Assembly (NCBI RefSeq): GCF_040436405.1 | Contig: NZ_AP031575.1 | Coordinates: 3,847,501-3,911,500, forward strand | Direction of reading: 5' to 3' | Origin: Marinomonas sp. THO17 | GTDB lineage: Bacteria > Pseudomonadota > Gammaproteobacteria > Pseudomonadales > Marinomonadaceae | Length of the DNA stretch: 64,000 nucleotides | Shown: in pieces, positions 7,802-15,978 of the stretch | Layout of the letters: each line of letters starts with the position of its first letter | How positions within the stretch are numbered: the stretch's first letter is position 1 | Translations under genes and position numbers: made by a program | The notes under the pieces: generated by a model | What the model was told of the DNA's origin: nothing | Database searches by the model: none | Seen by the model: only the letters and a program-made list of their open reading frames with translations

Positions 7802-8800
7802 ATGGCGGCTTTTGGTAGCGTTTTTATGCCCAAGATGGCAGTGGCGACATTCGAGAATAATCAGTGGAGTAAAGCAGAAATAGTTGCAGCGGATAGTATT
7901 CAAATGCATCCAGGCGCTCACGTCTTGCATTATTCCAGTACCTGCTTTGAAGGTTTGAAGGCATTTCGCCATGAAGACGGCAGTGTGCATGTGTTTCGAA
8001 TGGACCAAAACGTCAAACGTCTCGCTCAAAGTAGCCGTTTATTATCCTTGCCAGAATTAGATGAAGCGCAAGTATCGCAAATGATTTTGGATGTGGTGGC
8101 CGAATTTGCCGATGAGGTACCAGCGCCTCCTGGTTCTATGTACATTCGTCCTACTCATATTGGTACGGAAGCGGCTATTGGTAAAGCAGCTGCCCCGACT
8201 GCGTCTTCCATGGTTTATGTTTTATTGTCTCCAGTAGGGGATTATTTTACTGGCGGAGCAAAAGCGTTACGCGTGTTATTGGACGAAGAAGGCATGCGTT
8301 GTGCTCCGCATATGGGCATGGTGAAAAGTGGTGGTAACTACGCCAGCGCTTTAGGACCTTTTACAAAAGCTCATCAAGAAGTGCAAGCAGACCAAATTTT
8401 GTTCTGTCCGAATGGGGATGTACAAGAAACTGGGGCAGCGAACTTCTTATTGATTGATGGTAATGAAATCATCACTAAAGGATTAGATACCAGCTTCTTG
8501 CATGGGGTGACACGCTCTTCTATTTTGACCATTGCCAAAGAGTTAGGCATGACGGTATCTGAGCGTGATGTTAGCGTAGATGAACTTTTAGAGCGCGCTG
8601 CGAAACCCGAAACAGAAGCAGTATTGTCTGGCACGGCTGCGGTATTGACGTCAGTAGGTACCTTTATTTATCGAGGTAAAGATCACAGTGTAGGCAGCGG
8701 TGAACCAGGACCCATTGCACAAAAACTACGTCAAGCATTGAATGATATTCAATGGGGTAAGACAGAAGACAAGCACAACTGGTTAACGAAAGTCGTTTAA
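7802..8800 (+). CDS. ilvE: Branched-chain amino acid aminotransferase
   Basis: This 332-residue PLP enzyme of fold type IV exchanges the amino group between glutamate and the 2-keto acids of leucine, isoleucine and valine. The catalytic lysine is K175 in the MVKSGGNYAS motif. Other family marks are HYSSTCFEGLKAFR near the N terminus, YIRPTHIGTE and the phosphate-binding LSGTAAVLTSVG loop. It belongs to the longer branched-chain group rather than the D-amino-acid or 4-amino-4-deoxychorismate lyase groups. An AGGAAA ribosome site precedes the ATG. The 230 bp upstream contain no gene and no attenuation leader peptide that I can recognise. A bidirectional terminator follows. Confidence 0.93.
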   Translation: MAAFGSVFMPKMAVATFENNQWSKAEIVAADSIQMHPGAHVLHYSSTCFEGLKAFRHEDGSVHVFRMDQNVKRLAQSSRLLSLPELDEAQVSQMILDVVAEFADEVPAPPGSMYIRPTHIGTEAAIGKAAAPTASSMVYVLLSPVGDYFTGGAKALRVLLDEEGMRCAPHMGMVKSGGNYASALGPFTKAHQEVQADQILFCPNGDVQETGAANFLLIDGNEIITKGLDTSFLHGVTRSSILTIAKELGMTVSERDVSVDELLERAAKPETEAVLSGTAAVLTSVGTFIYRGKDHSVGSGEPGPIAQKLRQALNDIQWGKTEDKHNWLTKVV

Positions 8801-8820
8801 ATAGGTTTGTTGTCTATTAA

Positions 8821-8867
8821 AAAGCGCTTGAGGCTTATCTTGTTAGAAGGCCTCAAGCGCTTTTTTT
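8821..8867. terminator. Bidirectional terminator between ilvE and the outer-membrane protein gene
   Basis: A 14-bp perfect stem (AAAGCGCTTGAGGC with GCCTCAAGCGCTTT) has a 15-nt loop. It is followed by seven T on the + strand and by TTTTTAATAG on the - strand, so it can end both convergent transcripts. Confidence 0.9.
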
Positions 8868-8880
8868 GTTTGATAAGGCG

Positions 8881-9423
8881 TTAGAAGTTTAAACGTAATG
8901 ATGCGAACATGGCATCATAGTTGCGATTTGCTATTTCAGCACTGTCGAAGTTAGCAGCCACAGAAAAGTTTTTCGTGACATAGTAGCGTGCAGCTACTGC
9001 AAAGCTGGAATCCGTTTCAGAAAATACATCGTCGTATTTGAGTTTACCTTCTAATTCGACTCGGTCAGAAATGGTGGTTCGTAAGCCTGCGCTTAGGCGG
9101 TAACCTGTGTCATCAGAGCGTCCAAAATCCACTTCAATATATTGCAGCTGGACAAAAATGTTAGACTGTCTTCCAACATTAGAATACAAGCCTGCGCCCA
9201 CAGCCATAACGTCGATACTGCCATATTCTGTTGATTCGAATGCGATATAAGAGCTACCAGAAAGATCAAAAGCACCGGAAAGAGAGGTGTATTCATCATC
9301 AGAAGAGTCAACGTCTACGGTGCCTTTACCATAATCGAGAAAGGTAAAAATTGACTCTGCTTGTGTCACATTAGATAGGGTGAATGCAGCAGTCGCACAT
9401 CCGACTAATAGCAGTTTGTTCAT
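8881..9423 (-). CDS. Small outer-membrane beta-barrel protein
   Basis: This protein of about 180 residues has a clear Sec signal peptide (MNKLLLVGCATAAFTLSNV, cleavage after TQA near residue 22) and then alternating hydrophobic and polar strands ending in a C-terminal phenylalanine (ASLRLNF), the usual outer-membrane assembly signal. Its length would suit an eight-stranded OmpX/OmpA-like barrel. The start at 9423 is preferred to 9435 because a GGAGAAGAAG ribosome site precedes it. There is no close family that I can name, so ligand or function is unknown. The sequence is rich in aspartate and serine near residues 35-60. Confidence 0.72.
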   Translation of the reverse strand: MNKLLLVGCATAAFTLSNVTQAESIFTFLDYGKGTVDVDSSDDEYTSLSGAFDLSGSSYIAFESTEYGSIDVMAVGAGLYSNVGRQSNIFVQLQYIEVDFGRSDDTGYRLSAGLRTTISDRVELEGKLKYDDVFSETDSSFAVAARYYVTKNFSVAANFDSAEIANRNYDAMFASLRLNF

Positions 9424-9621
9424 CTTCTTCTCCATTTCAATAAGGTCGCTTCTCTGCGGAAGCTGTTTTGTTTTCTATTAAGGAAGACTTATTCGTACCT
9501 TCCTTAAGTTTGTCGACTCTTTTTGTTTAAAGTTTAAGTAGTTGGCGTTTTATTTTGATGGCAAAAGGTTTTTTCGTTATAAATGAAACACTAACAGTGA
9601 ACTAAGAAGTTGGATAAAAGG

Positions 9622-9900
9622 ATGAAAGCTTTACTAAAACAGATTTGTACTCCTATTCTAAAACCCTTTGAGAATGGTACAGGGGAATTTGACTACAAAC
9701 CTTCCCATCGTAAGGTCTTGTTGTTTCTTGGCATTTTGTGTTTAGTGATTGCCGCAATTTCCGTTTATGTTGCCTTATTAACGGGCCAAGTAGCTGGCAT
9801 CATTCCAGTTATCTTGTTTGGTGTGACCGGTCTGGTGTGTGAAGTGGTTGGGTTATTGGGCAGTGATCGAGCCGTAGCGCGCATTTGGAAACGTCATTAG
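9622..9900 (+). CDS. Small membrane protein of unknown function
   Basis: This protein of about 92 residues has two predicted transmembrane helices (VLLFLGILCLVIAAISVYVA and IIPVILFGVTGLVCEVVGLL) separated by a short periplasmic turn, with a basic N terminus and C terminus (VARIWKRH) facing the cytoplasm. I do not recognise the family. The start is uncertain: the ATG at 9622 is preceded by TTGGA, and an alternative TTG lies at 9610. It is a single-gene unit with its own strong terminator. Confidence 0.6.
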   Translation: MKALLKQICTPILKPFENGTGEFDYKPSHRKVLLFLGILCLVIAAISVYVALLTGQVAGIIPVILFGVTGLVCEVVGLLGSDRAVARIWKRH

Positions 9901-9922
9901 AAGAGTAATATTGCAATATTTG

Positions 9923-9955
9923 CAGAAAGGCAGCCTATGCTGCCTTTCTGTTTTT
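9923..9955 (+). terminator. Rho-independent terminator after the small membrane protein gene
   Basis: A 12-bp perfect stem (CAGAAAGGCAGC with GCTGCCTTTCTG), a CTAT loop and a run of five T. The opposite strand has only a weak AT tail but may help to end the convergent cpxP transcript. Confidence 0.9.
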
Positions 9956-9965
9956 GCTGAAGATC

Positions 9966-10472
9966 TTAGTGGCGCTTGCCTTTACCTGGCTTGTCACAAT
10001 CTCTCGCGCGTTCTTGTTGCAATTCAAAGAACTTAGTTTTTTGCTCCGGCGTTAATATGCTTAGCATTTTATGTTGTTGACTCAACATATTCACTTGGCG
10101 TTCAATACGTTTTTCGCTCATTTCTTTAGCCAATTCAATGGCCTTAGCTGAGTCAAAAGTGTCTGCCATCATTAGCTCTTTTAATTGGTTCATATGTGCT
10201 TCACGAGCGGCCGTGTCTGGCTTCGGTGCCTTTTCAAACTTGGCTTTCATTGCATCGCGATGAGCTTTGCGCAGTTCTTTTAATTGCTCTTTTTGATTAT
10301 CGGTTAGGGCTAATTCCTTCATCATGCCACGATCAAAATCGCCCATACGGCATTCTTGTTGTGGCCCACGTGGGCCTTTGTGACCTTTGTTATCATACGC
10401 AAAACTGGTGCTTGCACCCAATGTTAAAGGTAGAACAAGGGAAGCGATGATAAGTTGCTTAGTAAATTTCAT
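9966..10472 (-). CDS. cpxP: CpxP/Spy family periplasmic stress protein
   Basis: This 168-residue protein has a signal peptide (cleavage after SFA, near residue 25) and a mature alpha-helical, methionine- and charge-rich domain. The two LTxxQ motifs that define the CpxP/Spy family are present as LTDNQKEQL (about residue 56) and LTPEQKTKF (about residue 141). CpxP acts in the periplasm as an adaptor or chaperone that binds the sensor CpxA and keeps it inactive until misfolded proteins compete. The gene is divergent from cpxRA, as in enteric bacteria, with a CpxR-like box between them. The tail DCDKPGKGKRH is strongly basic. Confidence 0.88.
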   Translation of the reverse strand: MKFTKQLIIASLVLPLTLGASTSFAYDNKGHKGPRGPQQECRMGDFDRGMMKELALTDNQKEQLKELRKAHRDAMKAKFEKAPKPDTAAREAHMNQLKELMMADTFDSAKAIELAKEMSEKRIERQVNMLSQQHKMLSILTPEQKTKFFELQQERARDCDKPGKGKRH

Positions 10473-10572
10473 TGTCTGATCCTCAATATAATGACAGATT
10501 AGTTTTTTGGGCAGCGTTCGAATGCATGAGAATTAGATTAGGATTTGCTGGGTAAATCGCGGTCTGAGCATG

Positions 10573-10587
10573 GTAAAGTATCGTAAA
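10573..10587. promoter_or_regulatory. CpxR box between cpxP and cpxR
   Basis: Two GTAAA pentamers occur with exactly five bases between them (GTAAA at 10573 and 10583), matching the known CpxR consensus GTAAA-N5-GTAAA. Further GTAAA copies lie at 10552, 10590 and 10614. The site is about 100 bp upstream of cpxP and 66 bp upstream of cpxR, a fit for shared autoregulation. Confidence 0.75.
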
Positions 10588-10652
10588 ATGTAAAAATCAA
10601 GCGCTATTTCAACGTAAAATAGGTTGCAGGTTCAGAAAGGTTTGAGAAGAAG

Positions 10653-11348
10653 ATGACACATATTTTAATCATTGATGATGATAATGAGTTGAGTGATTTG
10701 CTTAAGGAAGTTTTGTCGTTTGAAAACTTTCAAGTGTCGACTGCCTACGATGGTGAGGCTGGTTTACTTGCAATGAGTGATACTGTGGATTTGGTTCTGT
10801 TGGATGTGATGATGCCCAGATTGAATGGGTTCGATACGTTAAAACGACTGAGAGAAAAATGGTCTGTCCCAGTGCTGATGTTGACCGCAAAAGGCGACGA
10901 AATTGATCGTGTGGTGGGGTTAGAGTTAGGCGCAGACGATTATCTACCTAAGCCTTTTAGTGAAAGAGAATTATTGGCGCGTATTCGCGCTATTTTGCGT
11001 CGAACCCAAGCGCCAGTGGTCAGCGAAAAAGAAAAGCTGTCAGACGGCTTTGAGTATTACGATCTGAAATTGTTCCCGGGAAGATTAGAAGCCTATTGCC
11101 AAGGGACATTATTGGATTTAACCAGCACGGAATTTGCCTTGCTATATTATTTCTTACAACGTCCAGGGCAGGTATTGAGGAAAGAAGATTTGAGTCTTGA
11201 GGTGTTGGGTAAACGTCTCTCAGCATTCGATAGAGCCGTGGACATGCACGTCTCCAATTTACGAAAAAAGTTGCCTAATTGGGATAATGGTAAGGTGCGA
11301 ATCAAAACCTTACGTGGCCGGGGGTATTTATTGGTCGAGGGGAGCTGA
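10653..11348 (+). CDS. cpxR: Two-component response regulator CpxR
   Basis: This 231-residue OmpR-family regulator has a receiver domain (residues 1-118) with acidic D8-D10, the phosphorylated D51 in LLDVMMP, and a conserved lysine in MLTAKGDE. A winged-helix DNA-binding domain follows (about residues 135-229), with FALLYYFLQRPGQVLRKEDL and the recognition segment DMHVSNLRKKLPN. It activates envelope-stress genes when phosphorylated by CpxA. Its stop overlaps the cpxA start by one base (TGATG), so the two are coupled. The divergent cpxP and the GTAAA repeats upstream support the Cpx name over other OmpR-type pairs. Confidence 0.9.
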   Translation: MTHILIIDDDNELSDLLKEVLSFENFQVSTAYDGEAGLLAMSDTVDLVLLDVMMPRLNGFDTLKRLREKWSVPVLMLTAKGDEIDRVVGLELGADDYLPKPFSERELLARIRAILRRTQAPVVSEKEKLSDGFEYYDLKLFPGRLEAYCQGTLLDLTSTEFALLYYFLQRPGQVLRKEDLSLEVLGKRLSAFDRAVDMHVSNLRKKLPNWDNGKVRIKTLRGRGYLLVEGS

Positions 11349-12733
11349 TGAGATTGCCCAAAATCACCAGTTTGTATGGTCGAATATTCGCTATTTTCTG
11401 GTTTACTATGTTCCTTATCGTGATGGCTGTGCTTACCCTACCACATCTTGATCCTCGTAAAAGTCGTGCGATTTCACCTCATCATTATGGGGTGATGCTC
11501 AAGATTCGTGATCGATTGGAAGATCGCTTTGCCGATGCGCAAAGCATTGAACCTGTTATTAAGCTATTGGAAGGTCGTCCACAGCGTCAAAAAGATAAAG
11601 ATGATCGTCGTATGAGTTTGTTTTTAACGGACCTCGATGGCAATGTATTGACCTTGCTAGAACGTCCTGACTTTATTGACCGTTCTTTACGTAACTTTGT
11701 TTCTAGTATAAATAACCCAGAAATACCGCGTCAGCGTCTGTATGGAAAAATGATGTTTTCTGGGCCTATTCCTATTTATCTTGCTCATCAAGATTTATAT
11801 CTGATCATTGCCAATCGTTGGAATGAACCGCCGCATTTTTTATTGCAATTGTTTGATCATCCATTGCGCTTGTTATTGCTTGTGATGTTGGTCAGTACGC
11901 CATTTTTATTGTGGCTTGCGTGGGCATTAAGTCAGCCTGCTAGGCGTTTAGAGAAGGCCGCAAAACGTGTGTCACAAGGTGTGTTTGAAACCGATCCGAC
12001 ATTGGAAAAAGGGCCGCAGGAATTTCGACAGGCGGGTGCCAGCTTCAATCAAATGGTAGAAGCTGTGAATATGATGATCAGCCGCCAACAAAGGTTGTTA
12101 TCGGATATCTCACATGAACTTAGATCTCCGCTCACTCGCTTGCGTATGGCACAAGCTTTGGCGTCTCGTAAACAAGGAGATAGTCTTGAACTTGAGCGAA
12201 TTGATCTTGAAGCGCAGCGACTGGAACAAATGATTTTCAAATTATTGGAATTGTCCAGCTTACAAGTTGACAGTCATCTGATTCGTGAACGCCAGCCCTT
12301 ATCTAGTGTATTTGAAGAGATGTTTGCAGACAGTAAGTTTGAAGCAGAACAAATGCACAAAGTGTTGGAGTTACCGGACATTCCGAATCGCGATATTCTG
12401 TGTCATCTACAATTATTAATGAGTGCATTAGAAAACATTATACGTAACGCCATTTATTACAGCAAAAGTACCGTAAAAGTGTCTTTGACATTGCAGGCGA
12501 ATCGTCTTTTGGTGGGGGTTGAAGACGATGGTGATGGTGTTCCTGAGAAAGAACTGGAATCTATTTTTCGACCTTTCTATCGAGTATCCACGGCTCGAGA
12601 TCGCCATTCTGGTGGCACAGGGTTAGGCTTGGCCATTTCAGAAAATGCGATTCGTCAGCACAATGGCAGCATACAAGCTAAGAAAAGCTCCCTTGGAGGA
12701 TTATTGGTTGAGGTGGTTTTGCCCTTGTCTTAA
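11348..12733 (+). CDS. cpxA: Sensor histidine kinase CpxA
   Basis: This 461-residue inner-membrane kinase has a first transmembrane helix at about residues 11-31, a periplasmic sensor domain of roughly 140 residues and a second helix at about 173-195. A HAMP linker follows, then the dimerisation domain with the phospho-acceptor H256 in LSDISHELRSPLTR. The ATP-binding domain has the N box NIIRNAIYY, the G1 box DDGDGVP and the G2 box GGTGLGLAIS. It phosphorylates CpxR and is inhibited by CpxP in the periplasm. Gene order and coupling match the enteric cpxRA operon. A bidirectional terminator follows. Confidence 0.9.
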   Translation: MRLPKITSLYGRIFAIFWFTMFLIVMAVLTLPHLDPRKSRAISPHHYGVMLKIRDRLEDRFADAQSIEPVIKLLEGRPQRQKDKDDRRMSLFLTDLDGNVLTLLERPDFIDRSLRNFVSSINNPEIPRQRLYGKMMFSGPIPIYLAHQDLYLIIANRWNEPPHFLLQLFDHPLRLLLLVMLVSTPFLLWLAWALSQPARRLEKAAKRVSQGVFETDPTLEKGPQEFRQAGASFNQMVEAVNMMISRQQRLLSDISHELRSPLTRLRMAQALASRKQGDSLELERIDLEAQRLEQMIFKLLELSSLQVDSHLIRERQPLSSVFEEMFADSKFEAEQMHKVLELPDIPNRDILCHLQLLMSALENIIRNAIYYSKSTVKVSLTLQANRLLVGVEDDGDGVPEKELESIFRPFYRVSTARDRHSGGTGLGLAISENAIRQHNGSIQAKKSSLGGLLVEVVLPLS

Positions 12734-12774
12734 CGAGGAAGGTGGTCTTTGATCATTAACAGGGTCGAAAGATG

Positions 12775-12806
12775 AAAAATGGGAAGCCAATTGGCTTCCC
12801 ATTTTT
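12775..12806. terminator. Bidirectional terminator between cpxA and the purine permease gene
   Basis: This is a 32-bp perfect inverted repeat (AAAAATGGGAAGCCAA and its complement) with A/T runs at both outer ends. It can form a hairpin with a T tail for either strand, and it lies between two convergent genes. Confidence 0.88.
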
Positions 12807-12823
12807 ATTGGTTGTTTTTTGTC

Positions 12824-14116
12824 CTATACAAAAACAAAAAACTTTGCGATAAACAAGGCCGCCAAAGCGTAAACAGCAAGGCTAACTTGTTTGCCTTGTC
12901 CTGAAAGAAGCTTGATGACGGCATAGCTGATGAATGACAAGGCGATGCCATCGGCAATGGAGTAGGTCAACGGCATGGTAAATGCGGCGATTAACACCGG
13001 TGCCGCTTCAGAGATGTCATCCCATTCAACCCGTGCCAGGCTACTGGTCATCAAGACAGCGACATACAAAAGTGCGCCAGCGGTTGCATAAGCTGGGATA
13101 GAGCCTGCTAATGGAGCAAAGAACAAGCTCAGCAAAAATAAGACTGCAACCACTACAGCGGTAAGGCCAGTGCGACCACCTGCTGCCACGCCCGATGCAC
13201 TTTCAATGTAGCTGGTGGTAGAAGAGGTGCCCAAAGCGGCACCAGCAACGGTCGCAGTTGAATCCGCTAATAGCGCTTTTTTCAAGCGGGGTAGGTTGCC
13301 ATTCTTATCCAATAAACCACCACGTTGGCCCACGCCGATTAAGGTGCCAGAGGTATCAAATAGGTCGACGAAGAAGAAAGCGAATACCACACTGATCATG
13401 GATATTTGGAAAGCGCCTTCAATGTCCATGGCCAAGAAAGTGGGGGCAATAGAAGGTGGCATAGACATCAAACCACCAAATTGACTTTGGCCTAACACCA
13501 TAGACAAGAGTGTAATGATTAAAATACCAATCATTACTGCACCAGTGACGTTAAGGTAGGCTAGAGCACAAATAATGAAAAAGCCCATGAGACCGAAAAT
13601 AGCGGAAGGAGAAGACAGGTCTCCTAGGGCCACTATGGTGGCAGGATTTTTGATGATGATGCCAGCGTTTTGCAAAGCGATCATGGCCAAGAATAAACCA
13701 ATACCAGCAGCAATACCTAACTTCAAAGAAGACGGAATGGCATTAATAACCCATTCACGAATACGGAACACACTGATCAGGATAAACAAGATACCGGATA
13801 AGAATACCGCGCCTAACGCTTGCTCCCAAGAATAGCCCATGCCCAATACCACACCATAGGTGAAAAAAGCATTGAGGCCCATACCTGGAGCCATTGCAAT
13901 AGGATAATTAGCGTACAATCCCATGATGAAACAGCCGATTGCTGCTGCGAGACAGGTGGCAACAAATACTGCGCCTGAATCCATGCCCGCTTGAGACAAA
14001 ATAGAAGGGTTTACGAAAATGATGTAAGCCATGGTTAGGAAGGTGGTAATACCGCCAACCACTTCGTTGCGCACATTGGTATTATGTGCTTTTAGTTGAA
14101 ATAAACGTTCAAGCAT
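12824..14116 (-). CDS. NCS2 family purine permease (AzgA type)
   Basis: This 430-residue inner-membrane transporter with about 12-14 hydrophobic segments belongs to the AzgA-like adenine/hypoxanthine/guanine branch of NCS2. Family marks are the N-terminal VVGGITTFLTMAYIIFVNP, the PGMGLNAFFTYGVV segment and the FVDLFDTSGTLIGVGQRGG stretch in the middle. It probably imports purine bases with protons. It is convergent to cpxA and follows the Dabb gene on the same strand after a 116-bp gap that contains a 10-bp inverted repeat. No purine riboswitch could be recognised upstream. Confidence 0.9.
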   Translation of the reverse strand: MLERLFQLKAHNTNVRNEVVGGITTFLTMAYIIFVNPSILSQAGMDSGAVFVATCLAAAIGCFIMGLYANYPIAMAPGMGLNAFFTYGVVLGMGYSWEQALGAVFLSGILFILISVFRIREWVINAIPSSLKLGIAAGIGLFLAMIALQNAGIIIKNPATIVALGDLSSPSAIFGLMGFFIICALAYLNVTGAVMIGILIITLLSMVLGQSQFGGLMSMPPSIAPTFLAMDIEGAFQISMISVVFAFFFVDLFDTSGTLIGVGQRGGLLDKNGNLPRLKKALLADSTATVAGAALGTSSTTSYIESASGVAAGGRTGLTAVVVAVLFLLSLFFAPLAGSIPAYATAGALLYVAVLMTSSLARVEWDDISEAAPVLIAAFTMPLTYSIADGIALSFISYAVIKLLSGQGKQVSLAVYALAALFIAKFFVFV

Positions 14117-14185
14117 TGAATTGCCTTAATTGTGGTTTAGTTTTAAGGGTTAAAAAAACGGCGTAAGTATAAAAAAATAAGTGCA

Positions 14186-14225
14186 CTTTGTGCAGACAAT
14201 ATTGCAAAAAATTGACTGCACAAAG
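14186..14225. promoter_or_regulatory. 10-bp inverted repeat upstream of the purine permease
   Basis: CTTTGTGCAG and its exact complement CTGCACAAAG are separated by 20 bp of AT-rich sequence, starting 70 bp before the permease start. It may be an operator (two half sites about three helical turns apart) or a weak terminator for the Dabb gene. It sits where a purine-responsive regulator would bind. Confidence 0.5.
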
Positions 14226-14232
14226 AGGAGGG

Positions 14233-14523
14233 TTATTTATGAAAGTCGATGGCGCCTACATCTGCTACATGAGGGCTGTTAAAGGCCATGGCAGCTTGGT
14301 GTTCAGGATGACTTTGATAGTGTCTTAAATCCTCAAGGGAATCAAACTGCATATCCAAGATGAGATCCCAGCTGCGATTTTCTTTTAACTCATCTCGGCC
14401 AATGTGCAGTGCTTTTATTTCTACAATGCTGTGTCTCAAGGCCTGCATTTTTTCAATAAAAGAATTAATGTGTGCACCCGGGACATTGTCCTGATACTTA
14501 ATAAAGACATAATGTTGTAGCAT
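14233..14523 (-). CDS. Dabb (stress-responsive A/B barrel) family protein
   Basis: This 96-residue protein has the dimeric ferredoxin-like A/B barrel fold. Typical marks are the start MLQHYVFIKYQD, the AHIN..MQALRHSIVEI helix and the closing DLRHYQSHPEHQAAMAF motif found in nearly all Dabb proteins. Some members act as monooxygenases or polyketide cyclases, but most are unassigned. It lies 19 bp downstream of the FAD-dependent monooxygenase on the same strand, so the two probably share a transcript and a pathway for an aromatic or polyketide-like compound, which is inference. Confidence 0.83.
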   Translation of the reverse strand: MLQHYVFIKYQDNVPGAHINSFIEKMQALRHSIVEIKALHIGRDELKENRSWDLILDMQFDSLEDLRHYQSHPEHQAAMAFNSPHVADVGAIDFHK

Positions 14524-14542
14524 GGTATTCCTTCAAATCAAT

Positions 14543-15895
14543 CTAAGAGGCCTTACGTTTTTGGCTTTGAGTTGGTGTGGCTACGTCTACCGTTGGGGAA
14601 GCGTTATTAAGCGCCTCCATTGCATAACCTGCTGCGGCTTTGTACTTAGCCATTAAGTCTTGACGTTCTTGAGCGGGGAAAACGGCCTCAATATCGTCAA
14701 AGACACCACCGCAACGTTTGTCCAGTTCGTTCAAAATCACAAAGGGTCCAGCACCTCGATTGCGTAAGACAACGGCAGAAATATCCTCACACAAGGTGTT
14801 ATTGAATTCATTGAGGGCGGTTTGGGTTGCACCGAATTTGAGTATGGCTGCCCCAAGTACGCGAGCATCGACAATTGCTTGACTGGCACCATTGGAACCT
14901 GTCGGATACATAATGTGAGCAGCGTCTCCCATCAATGCTACATTACCTTCTACCCAGCTTGGCACCGGGTCTCTGTCTATCATTGGGTATTCAAAGACTT
15001 CTTGCGCACCTCTTAACAAGCCTTGAATGTCGACCCAGTCATAATTCCAATCGTCGAAATGATGGATGAAATCCTCTAACTCGACTTTTTTATTCCAGTC
15101 GCCACTGGTCCAACCTGCTGAATTGTCCATGGTGACTTCGGCAATCCAATTAATGGTAGCGAGACCTGTTTGGGGATCGGCTGGTGTAATTGGATAGAAG
15201 ACAATTCTGTGATGGTGTGTGCCTAAGCCGACGAATGAAGCACCTGTGCGAATGGGCTTGGCTTGAGTCGTGCCTCGCCACATCACTGCACCACCCCAAT
15301 GAATAGGCGGTTGCTGAGGGTACATTTGGGCACGTACCGCGGAGTGAAGTCCGTCGGCCGCAATCAGTAAGGATCCTTCTAATTGAATTTCTTCCCCGTT
15401 TGTTAAGCTGACAGTGGCGATCACGCCATCTGCCGTATTTTGGTAATGAGTGATTTTATGACCGGTTTTAATCTTGTCGTTACCAAGACGTTCTAAAGCA
15501 GTGCGATACAGTAGCATTTGTAACTCACCACGATGCACGGAATATTGTGGCCAGTGATATCCCGCGTCTATGCCTCGCGGCTCACTGTACACCTCTTTGC
15601 CGTTGAGTCCTACTAAGGTCCATTCTTTGGTTTGAATACCAATGGTATCGAGATAGCTTTGGCCTAAGCCAAGATCATACAATTCCCGCACGGCGTTAGG
15701 TTGGATATTGATACCAACGCCAAGGGGTTTTAATTCCGCAACGGATTCCAATACTAGACAAGGTTGGCCGATTTGATGAAGTGTTAAGGCTAGTGCCAAT
15801 CCACCAATACCACCACCAGCGATCAGGATAGGTTTTTTGTTATTAGAGGTCGTGTTGCTATTTTTGTTATTAGAGGTCATGTAGCTAGAGGTCAT
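14543..15895 (-). CDS. FAD-dependent monooxygenase (salicylate hydroxylase-like)
   Basis: This group A flavoprotein monooxygenase of about 450 residues hydroxylates an aromatic or similar substrate with NAD(P)H and oxygen. It shows the Rossmann GxGxxG loop (IAGGGIGGLALAL, about residue 25), the DG motif in LIAADGLHSAV (about residue 185) and the GD motif in VALMGDAAHIMYPTGSNG (about residue 320). The N terminus is unusual: a serine/asparagine-rich leader of about 20 residues encoded by an imperfect 27-bp-period DNA repeat. ATG codons at both 15895 and 15880 are possible starts. It is paired with the Dabb gene. The substrate cannot be named. Confidence 0.87.
   Translation of the reverse strand: MTSSYMTSNNKNSNTTSNNKKPILIAGGGIGGLALALTLHQIGQPCLVLESVAELKPLGVGINIQPNAVRELYDLGLGQSYLDTIGIQTKEWTLVGLNGKEVYSEPRGIDAGYHWPQYSVHRGELQMLLYRTALERLGNDKIKTGHKITHYQNTADGVIATVSLTNGEEIQLEGSLLIAADGLHSAVRAQMYPQQPPIHWGGAVMWRGTTQAKPIRTGASFVGLGTHHHRIVFYPITPADPQTGLATINWIAEVTMDNSAGWTSGDWNKKVELEDFIHHFDDWNYDWVDIQGLLRGAQEVFEYPMIDRDPVPSWVEGNVALMGDAAHIMYPTGSNGASQAIVDARVLGAAILKFGATQTALNEFNNTLCEDISAVVLRNRGAGPFVILNELDKRCGGVFDDIEAVFPAQERQDLMAKYKAAAGYAMEALNNASPTVDVATPTQSQKRKAS
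15834..15878. repeat. Direct repeat inside the N-terminal coding region of the monooxygenase
   Basis: TTTTTGTTATTAGAGGTC occurs at 15834-15851 and again at 15861-15878, with a further partial copy (TAGAGGTCAT) ending at the start codon. It encodes the repeated Ser-Asn-Asn-Lys leader and could expand or contract by slippage in 27-bp steps without changing frame. Confidence 0.8.
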
Positions 15896-15978
15896 AGTTG
15901 AGAGGATCCACAGTTTTATCTTTAAACGGTTATTATCCCTAACACTGTCTCCCTATACAATCGCGTATTTGTCCACTA

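Noticed and set aside
14117-14232. Purine riboswitch before the AzgA permease
   Set aside because: The invariant junction and loop sequences of the purine aptamer could not be found; only an inverted repeat is present.
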